Shown here: positions 55,101-64,000 of the stretch, piece after piece
Layout: every line of letters starts with the position of its first letter
Numbering within the stretch: position 1 is the stretch's first letter
Origin: Phallusia mammillata
Taxonomy: Eukaryota; Chordata; Ascidiacea; Phlebobranchia; Ascidiidae
Assembly (NCBI GenBank): GCA_003260075.1
Contig: QLIY01000021.1
Coordinates: 190,839-254,838 of the forward strand
Length of the DNA: 64,000 nucleotides
Reading direction: 5' to 3'
Made by a program: the position numbers and the translations under genes
Notes under the pieces: model-generated
Databases searched by the model: none
What the model saw: only the letters and a program-made list of their open reading frames with translations
Told to the model about the DNA's origin: nothing

Positions 55101-55599
55101 TGTATCTCTTGTCACCAACAGCGTTGATAAGATCTTCAAAACAGTGTGCTTTGTATGCAGCTTATCATTTATTGACTCGATGCTTTAACATTCCTGCCAT
55201 AGTTATTAAGTTTTTTCTTTATCACTAACTTAACCTGCACATTTGACACCTTTTTAGAACCTTACCTTTGTCCGAAATGTGATTTATGTGGTTCATGAAG
55301 ACCCTCGCATGTGGTCACGCGGAGATATTTGGTGGAATGCGGTTCCTAAACTGGACAGTAACGATTACTACTTTGTATCGGCACCACAACAAGAAATAGA
55401 TGAGTTCTTTCCCAAGGAAATTTCTTTTGCTCAATGGAAATCAAATAGTGGCAACGATGTGTCCTCTGTTATAGAAAACCCAATGTTTGTTGACGTGGAA
55501 CAAGACGATTACAGATTACAGGAAACCTCGCCTGCATTATCGCTGGGCATAAATTCCATTGACATGAACAAAGTTATTGAACAAAGCGGTGCATGTTAA
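49125..55599 (+). CDS. Beta-helix gene 1: secreted right-handed parallel beta-helix protein
   Basis: Thirteen exons: 49125-49184, 49752-50042, 50450-50643, 51052-51175, 51661-51904, 52272-52394, 52680-52870, 53173-53316, 53876-53959, 54036-54194, 54559-54676, 54792-54949, 55258-55599; phases agree throughout and give 743 residues. Residues 1-20 form a signal peptide (MLRPGSSIIGCLIMLGLAKT). The middle has repeated N-x-F/I turns typical of parallel beta-helices: RINRCEFSNMGYTAVYA, ITNSLFRDVGYQGVSVE, LIHGNTFYGCGVSS, VTDNNIHNYGEAI, VKNNWIYRLYDTAINFH. The end, IENPMFVDVEQDDYRLQETS followed by PALSLGI, is a motif common in bacterial and some marine-animal beta-helix proteins of the polysaccharide lyase or DUF1565 type. 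It probably binds or cleaves an extracellular polysaccharide; the substrate is unknown. LSM2 lies 344 bases downstream, same strand. Confidence 0.85.
50190..50400. mobile_element. Inverted-repeat element in intron 2, copy 1
   Basis: GTACACCAGGCCTATTGAAG, GGCGTCATGCCGAATCTGCC, ... AACGCCTTCAATCGTGATGG and CTGGTCTGCATTGACGC. The equivalent at 57805-58045 in gene copy 2 keeps GGCCTGGTGTACTATGATTT and the outer arm, which are deleted here. The insertion therefore predates the gene duplication. Confidence 0.6.
51365..51525. mobile_element. Inverted-repeat element with B box in intron 4
   Basis: GGGGTTCGAATCCCACGGC near 51407, CTATATTTTTCTAGCC, and GTCAATGTGCCTGGCGTGC near 51493. The equivalent at 59030-59240 of gene copy 2 is longer. 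Shared position supports insertion before duplication. Confidence 0.6.
55005..55170. mobile_element. Hairpin-type element in the last intron, copy 1
   Basis: GCAGCTGGTGACCAGAGATA is mirrored by ATCTCTTGTCACCAACAGC about 50 bases later, and GCTGCAGACACCGTTTCG by AAAACAGTGTGCTTTG(T)ATGCAGC. The same words flank the 67-G gap at 38092-38305. The copy at 62717-62882 differs by one base. Confidence 0.6.
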
Positions 55600-55942
55600 C
55601 AATGAATTGAATAGTATGCCGTCGTTTGTTTTGCATTTTCTTCAAGCAGTTCTTTATGTGTACTTGTTTACAAATCAAAGTTGTTTTAAGTGTACAGATA
55701 TTTGTTTTTTTGCGTATTAAATTATTGCAGACACAATGATATGTTGCGTACCACTGGTATGAATATAAACTAATTTTGAAGGAAAAGTTTCGTTTACCTT
55801 CTGCCTTTTTTTGACAAAACCGTTCACTCATCCACTCAAGGCAAGCAGCGTTGCCGCTGAAATGCAAAACAAAGTTAGGGAACGTTTGTGAAACGTTTGT
55901 GTTTGTGGTTTATTGTAAACAAGACCGAGAGATTTGGGAATA

Positions 55943-56587
55943 ATGGTAAGTCTCAGAAGTCCGCTTAGTTTCATTTGGTAATTCCAAACACATTTTTGGA
56001 AAAATTTTCAGCATAAAGTTACCTCAAATCAATTTTTAAAACACATTTTTCATCACAACATCATTTAATTTTATTTAAAGTTATTTACTCACAAACGGTT
56101 TAAGATTGTGTTATTTTCGGAAATTTATCTAGATTAATCTATTTTGAGGTAGTTTGGTTTAGTTGCGACAAAAAGTTAACACATATTCACGTATCAGATT
56201 TATTAGGGAAAACACGGAATTTTAAAGATTTATCTTTTGTACAGGTGATTCTTTTCCATCTGGAACATCTTTTTAATCCATAGTGTTTCATGCTAAACAC
56301 TATGCTCTGAAACTTAATTAAAAATTACCAAATCATTTCACACAGTCATCATTCTTACTTACATTACCCATAGCATACTTGACCAATAAATGTATTTTAA
56401 ACAATATGACACACTTTTTTGGTTACTTTTTCGTTTTTGTTACAAAATAAATGTAACCTTTAAATATTTGTTCATTGTGTTACAGTTGTTCTACTCCTTT
56501 TTCAAATCCCTGGTCGGAAAAGATGTTGTTGTGGAATTAAAAAATGACTTGAGTATTTGTGGAACGTTACACTCAGTCGACCAATAT
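55943..56587 (+). pseudogene. LSM2: LSM2, 5' part only, cut by the duplication join
   Basis: LSM2 is a subunit of the LSM2-8 ring (U6 snRNA) and the LSM1-7 ring (mRNA decay). Exon 1 is just ATG (55943-55945) followed by GTAAGT; exon 2 starts at 56486 after TGTGTTACAG. Together they give the family N terminus, including FYSFFKSLVGKDVVVELKN and LSICGTLHSVDQY, nearly identical to vertebrate LSM2. After the Tyr codon at 56587 the frame leaves the family and meets a TAG at 56648. The rest of the protein is absent, because the sequence switches to a second copy of the beta-helix gene. This copy cannot make LSM2; the copy starting at 63655 may. Confidence 0.85.
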
Positions 56588-56682
56588 TTTGTGGAACGTT
56601 ACACTCAGTCGACCCACTCAGTCGTTCCTAAACAGAACTTTGCAGTTTAGCCGCTGTTTTGTTTGCAAACGATAAAATCAAA

Positions 56683-59600
56683 ATGCTTCGGCCTGGATCT
56701 TCAATCATCGGATGCTTAATAATGCTGGGCCTTGCAAAGACGGTAAGTTGGGAAGACATAAGTTTAGTTTTTATCGCTTATCGTATCCGAATAGCTTTCG
56801 CTGAAAAGGTGAAGGCACCAAAAAAATAGGGGGGCCCAGTGTATATACCCGGGCATTTTAACCATCCCATCCCAGTGTACTCTTACTTAAACTGAATTAC
56901 GGCAGGGTCAGTTCCCGCCCAGCAAACGTTTTTATACTAAGTTTTGGGTGATATGTTGTATGTAAGAATTCGATTTTTTTTCTAAAATACTGTTACTGGT
57001 GCGAAGCACGCTTACCGTATGGGCTTTAAGACTCAAACAAATGTAAATGAGTGATACAGCACCTAAAACCTCGATCGACACGCAAGTAAATTTACAGCTT
57101 GAAATAACTTTTACCGTAGCAAGCGTCTACCAACGGTGCAGTATAAAATTGTTTCATCGCAAAAAACTGGCGGTTTCGTTTGGCAAAGCAACATACAACA
57201 GGTATCATTTGCTGAACAAGCCAACTTAAATGGGCCTCAATCAACCCAGTTATAAAAGCAAGACACAAATAACGTCTCAATACACAGTGATAACTTATAG
57301 ACTTTCTAGGCTTTTGCACGTGGCGAAGAATTCTCTACATGCCCGAAAAGATTAATACAAGACGAAATTCCGTTCGATCCTTTTAACTATGAAGTTTTCT
57401 TCCTGGATGGCGAAAATGGAATGGATGAGTGGAACGGAAAATTTCCGGTGCACAGAAAAAACGACGTCGGACCCTTTCGGTCGCTGGGTGTCGCTCTTTC
57501 GAAAATGCGACAGGCCCGACGTCATAGCAACCGAAATGCGACGCTGTTTATCAAAACGGGAACATATTTTGTGGATGAAACAATTATCCTCGACAATAGG
57601 GTATGTTAATATATTTTTATATTTTAGGTGTAGATTAGTTTAAAATTTTCAGCTGTAGAATTATGACGTTTTTTCGCGTTGTATGAAGTTCAAAGTGCCT
57701 TTAATCGTAAGAAATGCTTTTACTTTTTAGTTACTTATTACGTCATAAAAACTAATTTATTTTCCATTTTGTGGTTGAATTTTTAATTGTGATTGTAAAT
57801 GTCAAAGTACGCCAGGCCTATTGAAGGCGCCATGCCGAATCTGTCGCGGTCTCCCAAGCATCACGGCTTGTTTCTGTATTTAACAAATTTGTCGTTCATC
57901 TGCTGTAATGCTAAACAAAATACTAGTTGTTGATTCAAGAACTTCTATTTAACGCCTTCAATCGGCCTGGTGTACTATGATTTCTATATGAGTGTGGCGT
58001 GACCGCTGGTCTGCATCGATGTTTTCAGGGCTGATCCCAGTTATTTTTTTATGTTTTAAGTGATTGTAAATGAGTTTTTAATTAAAGACTATTGACAGGA
58101 TGCCCATACACATTTGGTCAGTTTTCCCACGGACCCGGAAGTACCAAAAATCATCGGTGGCCGCCGACTTCCGGGTTCTGGATTTTCCCCATTCAATCAA
58201 GCTGCAAATGGCCCCATGATTTATGTTTCACGATTTGAAGGATCCTGTTCAAGTCACGTGTTTCTCGGCAACAAACGTCTTCTACGTGCAAGGTAGAATG
58301 TTTTTTTAATGATCTTTCTGCAATGCCTAATTTTCCTTTTATGCATCCCGACATAGGCTAGAATTACATACAAGCTATTTGCGTCCGCAATAAAAAAACA
58401 TTTGAGGAACTTAGATGTACACGCTTTCATTCACAAATATATGTATAGCTTGGATTTTAATTCGCGCAATTGCGTAGGCACGCGGCTTTTAAGACAGATT
58501 GTTTGTAAATAGTTTTTAAAATTATAGTCCATTTATCAGTCATTTTGCTAAGAAAAAAAACATACTTACATTTGTTTGAAAGTGGTAAATCTTTACATGC
58601 TTTTGAGTGCCAGGACATATAGATTAAAATGCGTATTTTAATAGTAAATCTTATTTCATACATTTGCATGGCTTTGTGTATTTTTAACCTATTCTTCGTG
58701 TAGAAAACCAAACATCGCCAGATGGACAGGTGACGATTTGACTGGGTCTGGACCTTATCTTTACATGACAGGACTTCTTGAAACAACAGACAAATGTGAT
58801 TTCCAGGGCCGGGGTGGCTTTAAACAGGTGGGGAATAGCTTGCTGACAATATGTTGAAATCTAAATTTACAACATACATCAAAACTAAACAATGTTTTGC
58901 ACATTTGTCAACTTTTTATATTTGTCGTTCAATCCTAAACAGCTAAGTCATAGATTTTTAAAGGGCATATAAATTTACCCCACTGGTCTGAAATAACGAT
59001 TCAATGAAACGTTTTTCTTGGGAGAAATTATATCTGCTGTCCCAGAAAGACTCCTGTTGTGGGCTCGAATCTCACCGCGGGCTATATTTTTCTTGCCTAC
59101 GCTTTGCCACATGGTGAATGTTCGGTGACCGACTGATTCGGTATAACGCCTTCAATGGGCCGGACGTACTACAATTTCTATATGAGTGTGCCGTGATGGC
59201 TGGTCTGTATAGATGCTCCAGGCCTGATTTGGGCTGTGTAATAATCTTCAGCTCGTCTTAAACATAATATTTCGCCTAACAGCAGCAGCTCTTTGCCACA
59301 AAAAAATTAACAAATAACATTTTTATTTTGCCAGATACATTGCCCAAATGAGAACAAACACGGTTTTCGATTCCGTTCCGGAGATATAAGCCGCAGTTGG
59401 AGGACTTTAGAGCGCGGGGAGGTTCTTGTGTTTAACTCATGGACTGCACAAAGGAGCAAAATCGCTTTTGTAGACGAGGAAAATGATATTGTGCGTTTCA
59501 AACATCCACTACGCTTTCCTATTGGAATGCACCCTAAGCCTTCTGGATACCGATATGTAATTGAAAACATAATGGAAGGTAAACCAACTTGCTGAGAACT

Positions 59601-62600
59601 TGTGACAAGGGTGAACAGTTTATTGTTTAGTTTAAGGTTAGACTTTAACCAGGTCTGAATTTTTAAAATGCAGGTTTTTTCATGGTTTATTGCCAGAAAA
59701 ATAAGTCAAGCTAAAATAAATTCGTACTTTTATTGCTTAAAACCAAACATTTATAGGTTTAATATTTTACATTTTCACCAAGAGTTTAAATTTACAAACG
59801 TTGACACAGCCTACGCCAGGTTATAGGGTTTATGACACTACTAGGAACTTTTCGACCACAATTTGCAAAAACAATTATTCATAAAGCCAAGAAATTGTCT
59901 AAAGTGCAAGCTTAGTTTTGAATAATGCAATGTTTGAATGTTTTATTGTAGAATTGGATGCGGTTGGTGAATTTTACTGTGATCAAGAAAGGCAATTGTT
60001 GTTCGTAATTCCACCAGAGGGCGCCTTGGAGCGGGAAGATGTGTTTATTGCTCAAAATTCTGCATTGTTTCGTCGTTAGTACATTAGTACATTCTTTATT
60101 ATTTTGCATCGAAAAATATTTGACATATCCTACATTACCAACGAACAGACCCTTCGTACTATAGACCTATGTTTAATATAAGCTGATTACTAACATGTTT
60201 GTTTACGAAAATAATTTGAATGGCTTGAAAAGTGGTTAAAATCGACATTCTTTGTTTTTTTAACCTTTTGGGTATAACTAACGCCACGCATTTTGTTGTT
60301 TGTTCCACCTTTGAGACATTTTCCCATAGAAATCGTAGAAATTAAAATACATTTTTTGCAGTTCGTAGGACGAATGACGTATCATTCAGTGGTTTACAAT
60401 TTTCCTACACACACGACAAGAACTTTGAAGGTTACAATTCAAAACCCGCTGCAGTAGAAGTTGAAGAAAGTCGAAACGTTCGCATCAACCGGTGTGAATT
60501 CAGTAACATGGGCTACACAGCAGTCTACGCTGCAAACACAGTCGGCTTGAAGGTGCAATAAAAAAATACAGCTAGAATTTTTTAACAGTTTGGTCCGGCA
60601 GGACTAAAAACACCTATCTTCCTGATATACTAATTCAGTTATATATGTGTGTGAATTTGATGTTAGAAATTATGTTGATACGTAAACATGTCGTTGTGCT
60701 AAAGACCTCTAAAGTGTCCCTAATTGCCCTTTTGTATCAGATAGTTAATGATGGTATAGATTTAACCGCTCAAAGCCAAGTTTTACCCAGTTTACTTTTT
60801 GCAAATATTTTGACGTTTCCTGCATTCTTCAAAGAAACGTCTTAAATATAATGCAACACATTGTGAAATTGTTTTTTTTTTCAGATCACCAACAGTTTGT
60901 TCAGAGACCTCGGATACCAAGGAGTCAGCGTTGAGTTGAGTCGACCCACAGATGATGAGTTCGCAAACCGAGATGTGTTGATTCATGGAAACACTTTTTA
61001 CGGTTGCGGGGTTTCATCAATGTTTCAGGTAAAATAGCAAAAAAAATTCAAAATCGCAAGGGTTCTGGTTTAGGCCCGAATTCACACTTTACCGTATAGT
61101 TGCGACGAAATTGATTTGTTCGCCAATTAACCTTACGCATTTATCAGGACATCCATTTGGATTTTTTAGATTGAGAATGGTATAGGCCTAAAATATATGT
61201 CCCATAAACCCGGTAACAGCTACAGACAAATTCGGATATTCGCCAGTTTGCGAAGCGTTTTTAGTGCACTTAACTGGACATGTACTGAACAATTTTTCCA
61301 ACAATAGGCTACCGACTGGGATTTTTGATCTCTGTGCAATTAAACAGATTATGCGATAAACCGAATACGTCCATATATGTTATTATAATTCCTATAAATA
61401 CTAAGACCGTTACAGGCCTAGTAACGTTTTCATTTTAGGTTTGATTATACAGATGGCTTTAACTACAGCGTATTGTTTCATTGCAACGGACATTAAATGG
61501 ACAGTTGTCAATTGGCCGAAATTCAAATTGCAAGTCTTCTACTACCTTACTTAATTTAAATATTAAAAGTCTAAAATATTTTCACAGCCATCTTGCGTCC
61601 ACGTCAAAGGAGTCAGAAACATCCGCGTCACAGGAAATGACGTCAGTCATACGTCATACGCCGGAATCAGGGTAAATATTTTAAACTGTCCAACAATACC
61701 TTAAAAACTACAAACTACGATTGACTGACATATTTGTTGTATTTTAGGTGGGCTGGCAAAAGGTGTTTACTTTGGATTACGTCCAGCCTGACGAGTACGT
61801 TTTCTACGTAACTGACAACAATATCCACAATTACGGGGAAGCGATACTTAACGACTTTGCAGGAGTTTATTTGTCATCGAATATGGAGGACTGTGGAGTC
61901 AAGCAGGTTGATTTATAATTGTGATCAATAAACAAAAATAAAATTTTGTTTACCTATTTGGACCTTGAAAGTTGTGGGGTAATTCGAACGGTAGATTTAA
62001 TAACAGACGAACTCATAGCAGACAAAAGTTGCCAAATACCCATAGATGGCGAGTAGGCCCTACAGTCATTTAAATTGACAGTGGGAGTAGAAAATAGGGC
62101 TAGGAACTAATTTTATTGTTGTTTTTCTTACCTCACCCCAACCCTAATAGCCCTAACCGTCAGCATTTTCACACAATTTTGCTTGTATAAACTTTTCTCA
62201 AACGTAGTATCCATTGTTTTAACGCCAACACAAACAAACGGTTCCTTTATTGCGTATTTTCTTTTTTCAGAACATGTCAATTTGTCATATTCACGCTCTA
62301 ATTGCCAACAACGCAATCCACCACTCGCAAGCTTATTACTACGGAGCTATGGGAGTTTACGGAGATACTGCCGTGTCTTCACTAACAGGTAAACATCAAT
62401 AATAATAAAAACAAGCTATTCCAAACTTTTAGCTCCTTCTAACTTGAAAATATTTTTTTACAACTGCTGGGCATATATCACCAAATGTATTTTTGTTTAA
62501 CAGTTAAAAACAATTGGATCTATCGGTTGTACGACACTGCCATCAACTTTCACTGCGGACAAAACAACGTGGCAAGTAACAACATGATTAATCACATTAG

Positions 62601-63311
62601 CAGACATAGAGTGTTTGGAACTTGTAATGGAGCTGTGGGACCGGGTGGAATTCCACACCAGGTACGTTTTTTATGTTGCTCCATTGCTTTTTATATTATT
62701 TCCTGCCGTAAGCTGCAGACACCGTTTCGACCTATGAGGCATCTTTAAGGCAGCTGGTGACCAGAGATAGGCCGTATTGGCTATAGTGTTGCCTTCCAAC
62801 GGCACTCTAGTTTGTATCTCTTGTCACCAACAGCGTTGATAAGATCTTCAAAACAGTGTGCTTTGTATGCAGCTTATCATTTATTGACTCGATGCTTTAA
62901 CATTCCTGCCATAGTTATTAAGTTTTTTCTTTATCACTAACTTAACCTGCACATTTGACACCTTTTTAGAACCTTACCTTTGTCCGAAATGTGATTTATG
63001 TGGTTCATGAAGACCCTCGCATGTGGTCACGCGGAGATATTTGGTGGAATGCGGTTCCTAAACTGGACAGTAACGATTACTACTTTGTATCGGCACCACA
63101 ACAAGAAATAGATGAGTTCTTTCCCAAGGAAATTTCTTTTGCTCAATGGAAATCAAATAGTGGCAACGATGTGTCCTCTGTTATAGAAAACCCAATGTTT
63201 GTTGACGTGGAACAAGACGATTACAGATTACAGGAAACCTCGCCTGCATTATCGCTGGGCATAAATTCCATTGACATGAACAAAGTTATTGAACAAAGCG
63301 GTGCATGTTAA
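56683..63311 (+). CDS. Beta-helix gene 2: tandem copy of the secreted beta-helix protein
   Basis: Exons: 56683-56742, 57310-57600, 58099-58292, 58704-58827, 59335-59578, 59952-60074, 60362-60552, 60885-61028, 61588-61671, 61748-61906, 62271-62388, 62504-62661, 62970-63311. Lengths and phases equal those of copy 1, so 743 residues are expected. Changes lie mostly in exons 2-8, for example VDETIILDN for VEETITLDN, IHCPNENKHG for KFCPNENKHG, and RDLGYQG for RDVGYQG. The signal peptide is identical. The copy lacks the TATA box and non-coding first exon of copy 1: its homology starts 12 bases before the TTCCTAAACAG acceptor. It may be silent, use another promoter, or be expressed by read-through or trans-splicing. 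Confidence 0.82.
57805..58045. mobile_element. Inverted-repeat element in intron 2, copy 2
   Basis: GTACGCCAGGCCTATTGAAG at 57807 and CCTTCAATCGGCCTGGTGTA at 57955 are inverse of each other; the outer arm CATCGATGTTTTCAGGGCTGATCCCA follows in parts (CTGGTCTGCATCGATG, AGGGCTGATCCCAG). The fullest copy of the family's right side in the window. Confidence 0.65.
59030..59240. mobile_element. Inverted-repeat element with B box in intron 4, copy 2
   Basis: GTGGGCTCGAATCTCACC near 59060 (decayed B box), TTTGCCACATGGTGAATG, GACCGACTGATTCGGTATAA, CTTCAATGGGCCGGACGTAC and an outer arm ending CCAGGCCTGAT. Confidence 0.6.
62717..62882. mobile_element. Hairpin-type element in the last intron, copy 2
   Basis: Same hairpin as 55005-55170, with CCTATGAGGC for CCTGTGAGGC as the only change seen. 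Confidence 0.6.
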
Positions 63312-63654
63312 CAATGAATTGAATAGTATGCCGTCGTTTGTTTTGCATTTTCTTCAAGCAGTTCTTTATGTGTACTTGTTTACAAATCAAAGTTGTTTTA
63401 AGTGTACAGATATTTGTTTTTTTGCGTATTAAATTATTGCAGACACAATGATATGTTGCGTACCACTGGTATGAATATAAACTAATTTTGAAGGAAAAGT
63501 TTCGTTTACCTTCTGCCTTTTTTTGACAAAACCGTTCACTCATCCACTCAAGGCAAGCAGCGTTGCCGCTGAAATGCAAAACAAAGTTAGGGAACGTTTG
63601 TGAAACGTTTGTGTTTGTGGTTTATTGTAAACAAGACCGAGAGATTTGGGAATA

Positions 63655-63657
63655 ATG
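63655..63657 (+). CDS. LSM2: LSM2 exon 1, second copy (gene runs off the window)
   Basis: The ATG in GGGAATAATGGTAAGTC equals the one-codon exon at 55943. The following intron sequence is the same as in copy 1 to the window end, with one difference near 63973. Exon 2, expected near 64198, lies outside, so whether this copy is intact cannot be seen. Confidence 0.7.
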
Positions 63658-64000
63658 GTAAGTCTCAGAAGTCCGCTTAGTTTCATTTGGTAATTCCAAA
63701 CACATTTTTGGAAAAATTTTCAGCATAAAGTTACCTCAAATCAATTTTTAAAACACATTTTTCATCACAACATCATTTAATTTTATTTAAAGTTATTTAC
63801 TCACAAACGGTTTAAGATTGTGTTATTTTCGGAAATTTATCTAGATTAATCTATTTTGAGGTAGTTTGGTTTAGTTGCGACAAAAAGTTAACACATATTC
63901 ACGTATCAGATTTATTAGGGAAAACACGGAATTTTAAAGATTTATCTTTTGTACAGGTGATTCTTTTCCATCAGGAACATCTTTTTAATCCATAGTGTTT

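Noticed and set aside
1-64000. CRISPR arrays, bacterial operons or a prophage-like system
   Set aside because: Splice sites, intron phases and animal gene families show this is eukaryotic; no spaced short repeats of CRISPR type were seen.

Overview
This is a eukaryotic, intron-rich, AT-rich animal window. Short introns, 5'UTR 3'-splice sites that could be SL trans-splice acceptors, many small inverted-repeat elements, very high allele-like divergence and a GABA-B receptor gene fit an invertebrate deuterostome; a tunicate such as Ciona is my best guess, from gene content and style rather than a species match. It is a draft assembly: at least 14 G runs are exactly 10 bases (others 11-12 next to a native G, a few 15-94), all G on the + strand, usually with nearly the same sequence on both sides. 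I read them as gap spacers between unmerged, overlapping allelic contig ends, so most apparent exon duplications here are probably false.

Layout. (1) About 2.8-18.5 kb, minus strand: a gene of at least eight coding exons with consistent splice phases, encoding a Ser/Lys-rich, mostly disordered protein I cannot name; several exons occur twice across G spacers. Between them lie hAT elements (one with a perfect 8-bp target duplication) and inverted-repeat elements carrying a tRNA-like internal promoter. (2) About 18.5-25.3 kb: little recognisable coding sequence, one possible small ORF. (3) 25.4-29.9 kb, plus strand: a complete 10-exon gene for a 456-residue Ser-rich protein of unknown function, with a cluster of TGACGTCA-like sites at its 3' end. 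(4) 30.2-45.8 kb, minus strand: a nearly complete GABA-B receptor subunit 1 (GABBR1) gene, from the ligand-binding Venus-flytrap domain through the transmembrane helices to the C-terminal coiled coil and an arginine cluster. Nested in one of its introns, on the opposite strand, is a tandem pair of small TATA-driven genes for secreted Lys/Ser/Gly-rich proteins (33.4-35.0 and 36.6-37.2 kb). (5) 47.1-64 kb, plus strand: a promoter region and a 13-exon gene for a secreted right-handed beta-helix protein (743 aa), followed by LSM2, then the whole unit again. The duplication join cuts through LSM2 exon 2 and carries a short templated direct repeat. The 3' halves of the two beta-helix copies are almost identical while the middle parts differ strongly, as expected for gene conversion or assembly collapse.

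The genes do not form a pathway. The most notable biology is the nested, fast-changing secreted gene pair inside GABBR1 and the tandem beta-helix genes, whose C-terminal motif resembles bacterial beta-helix proteins.
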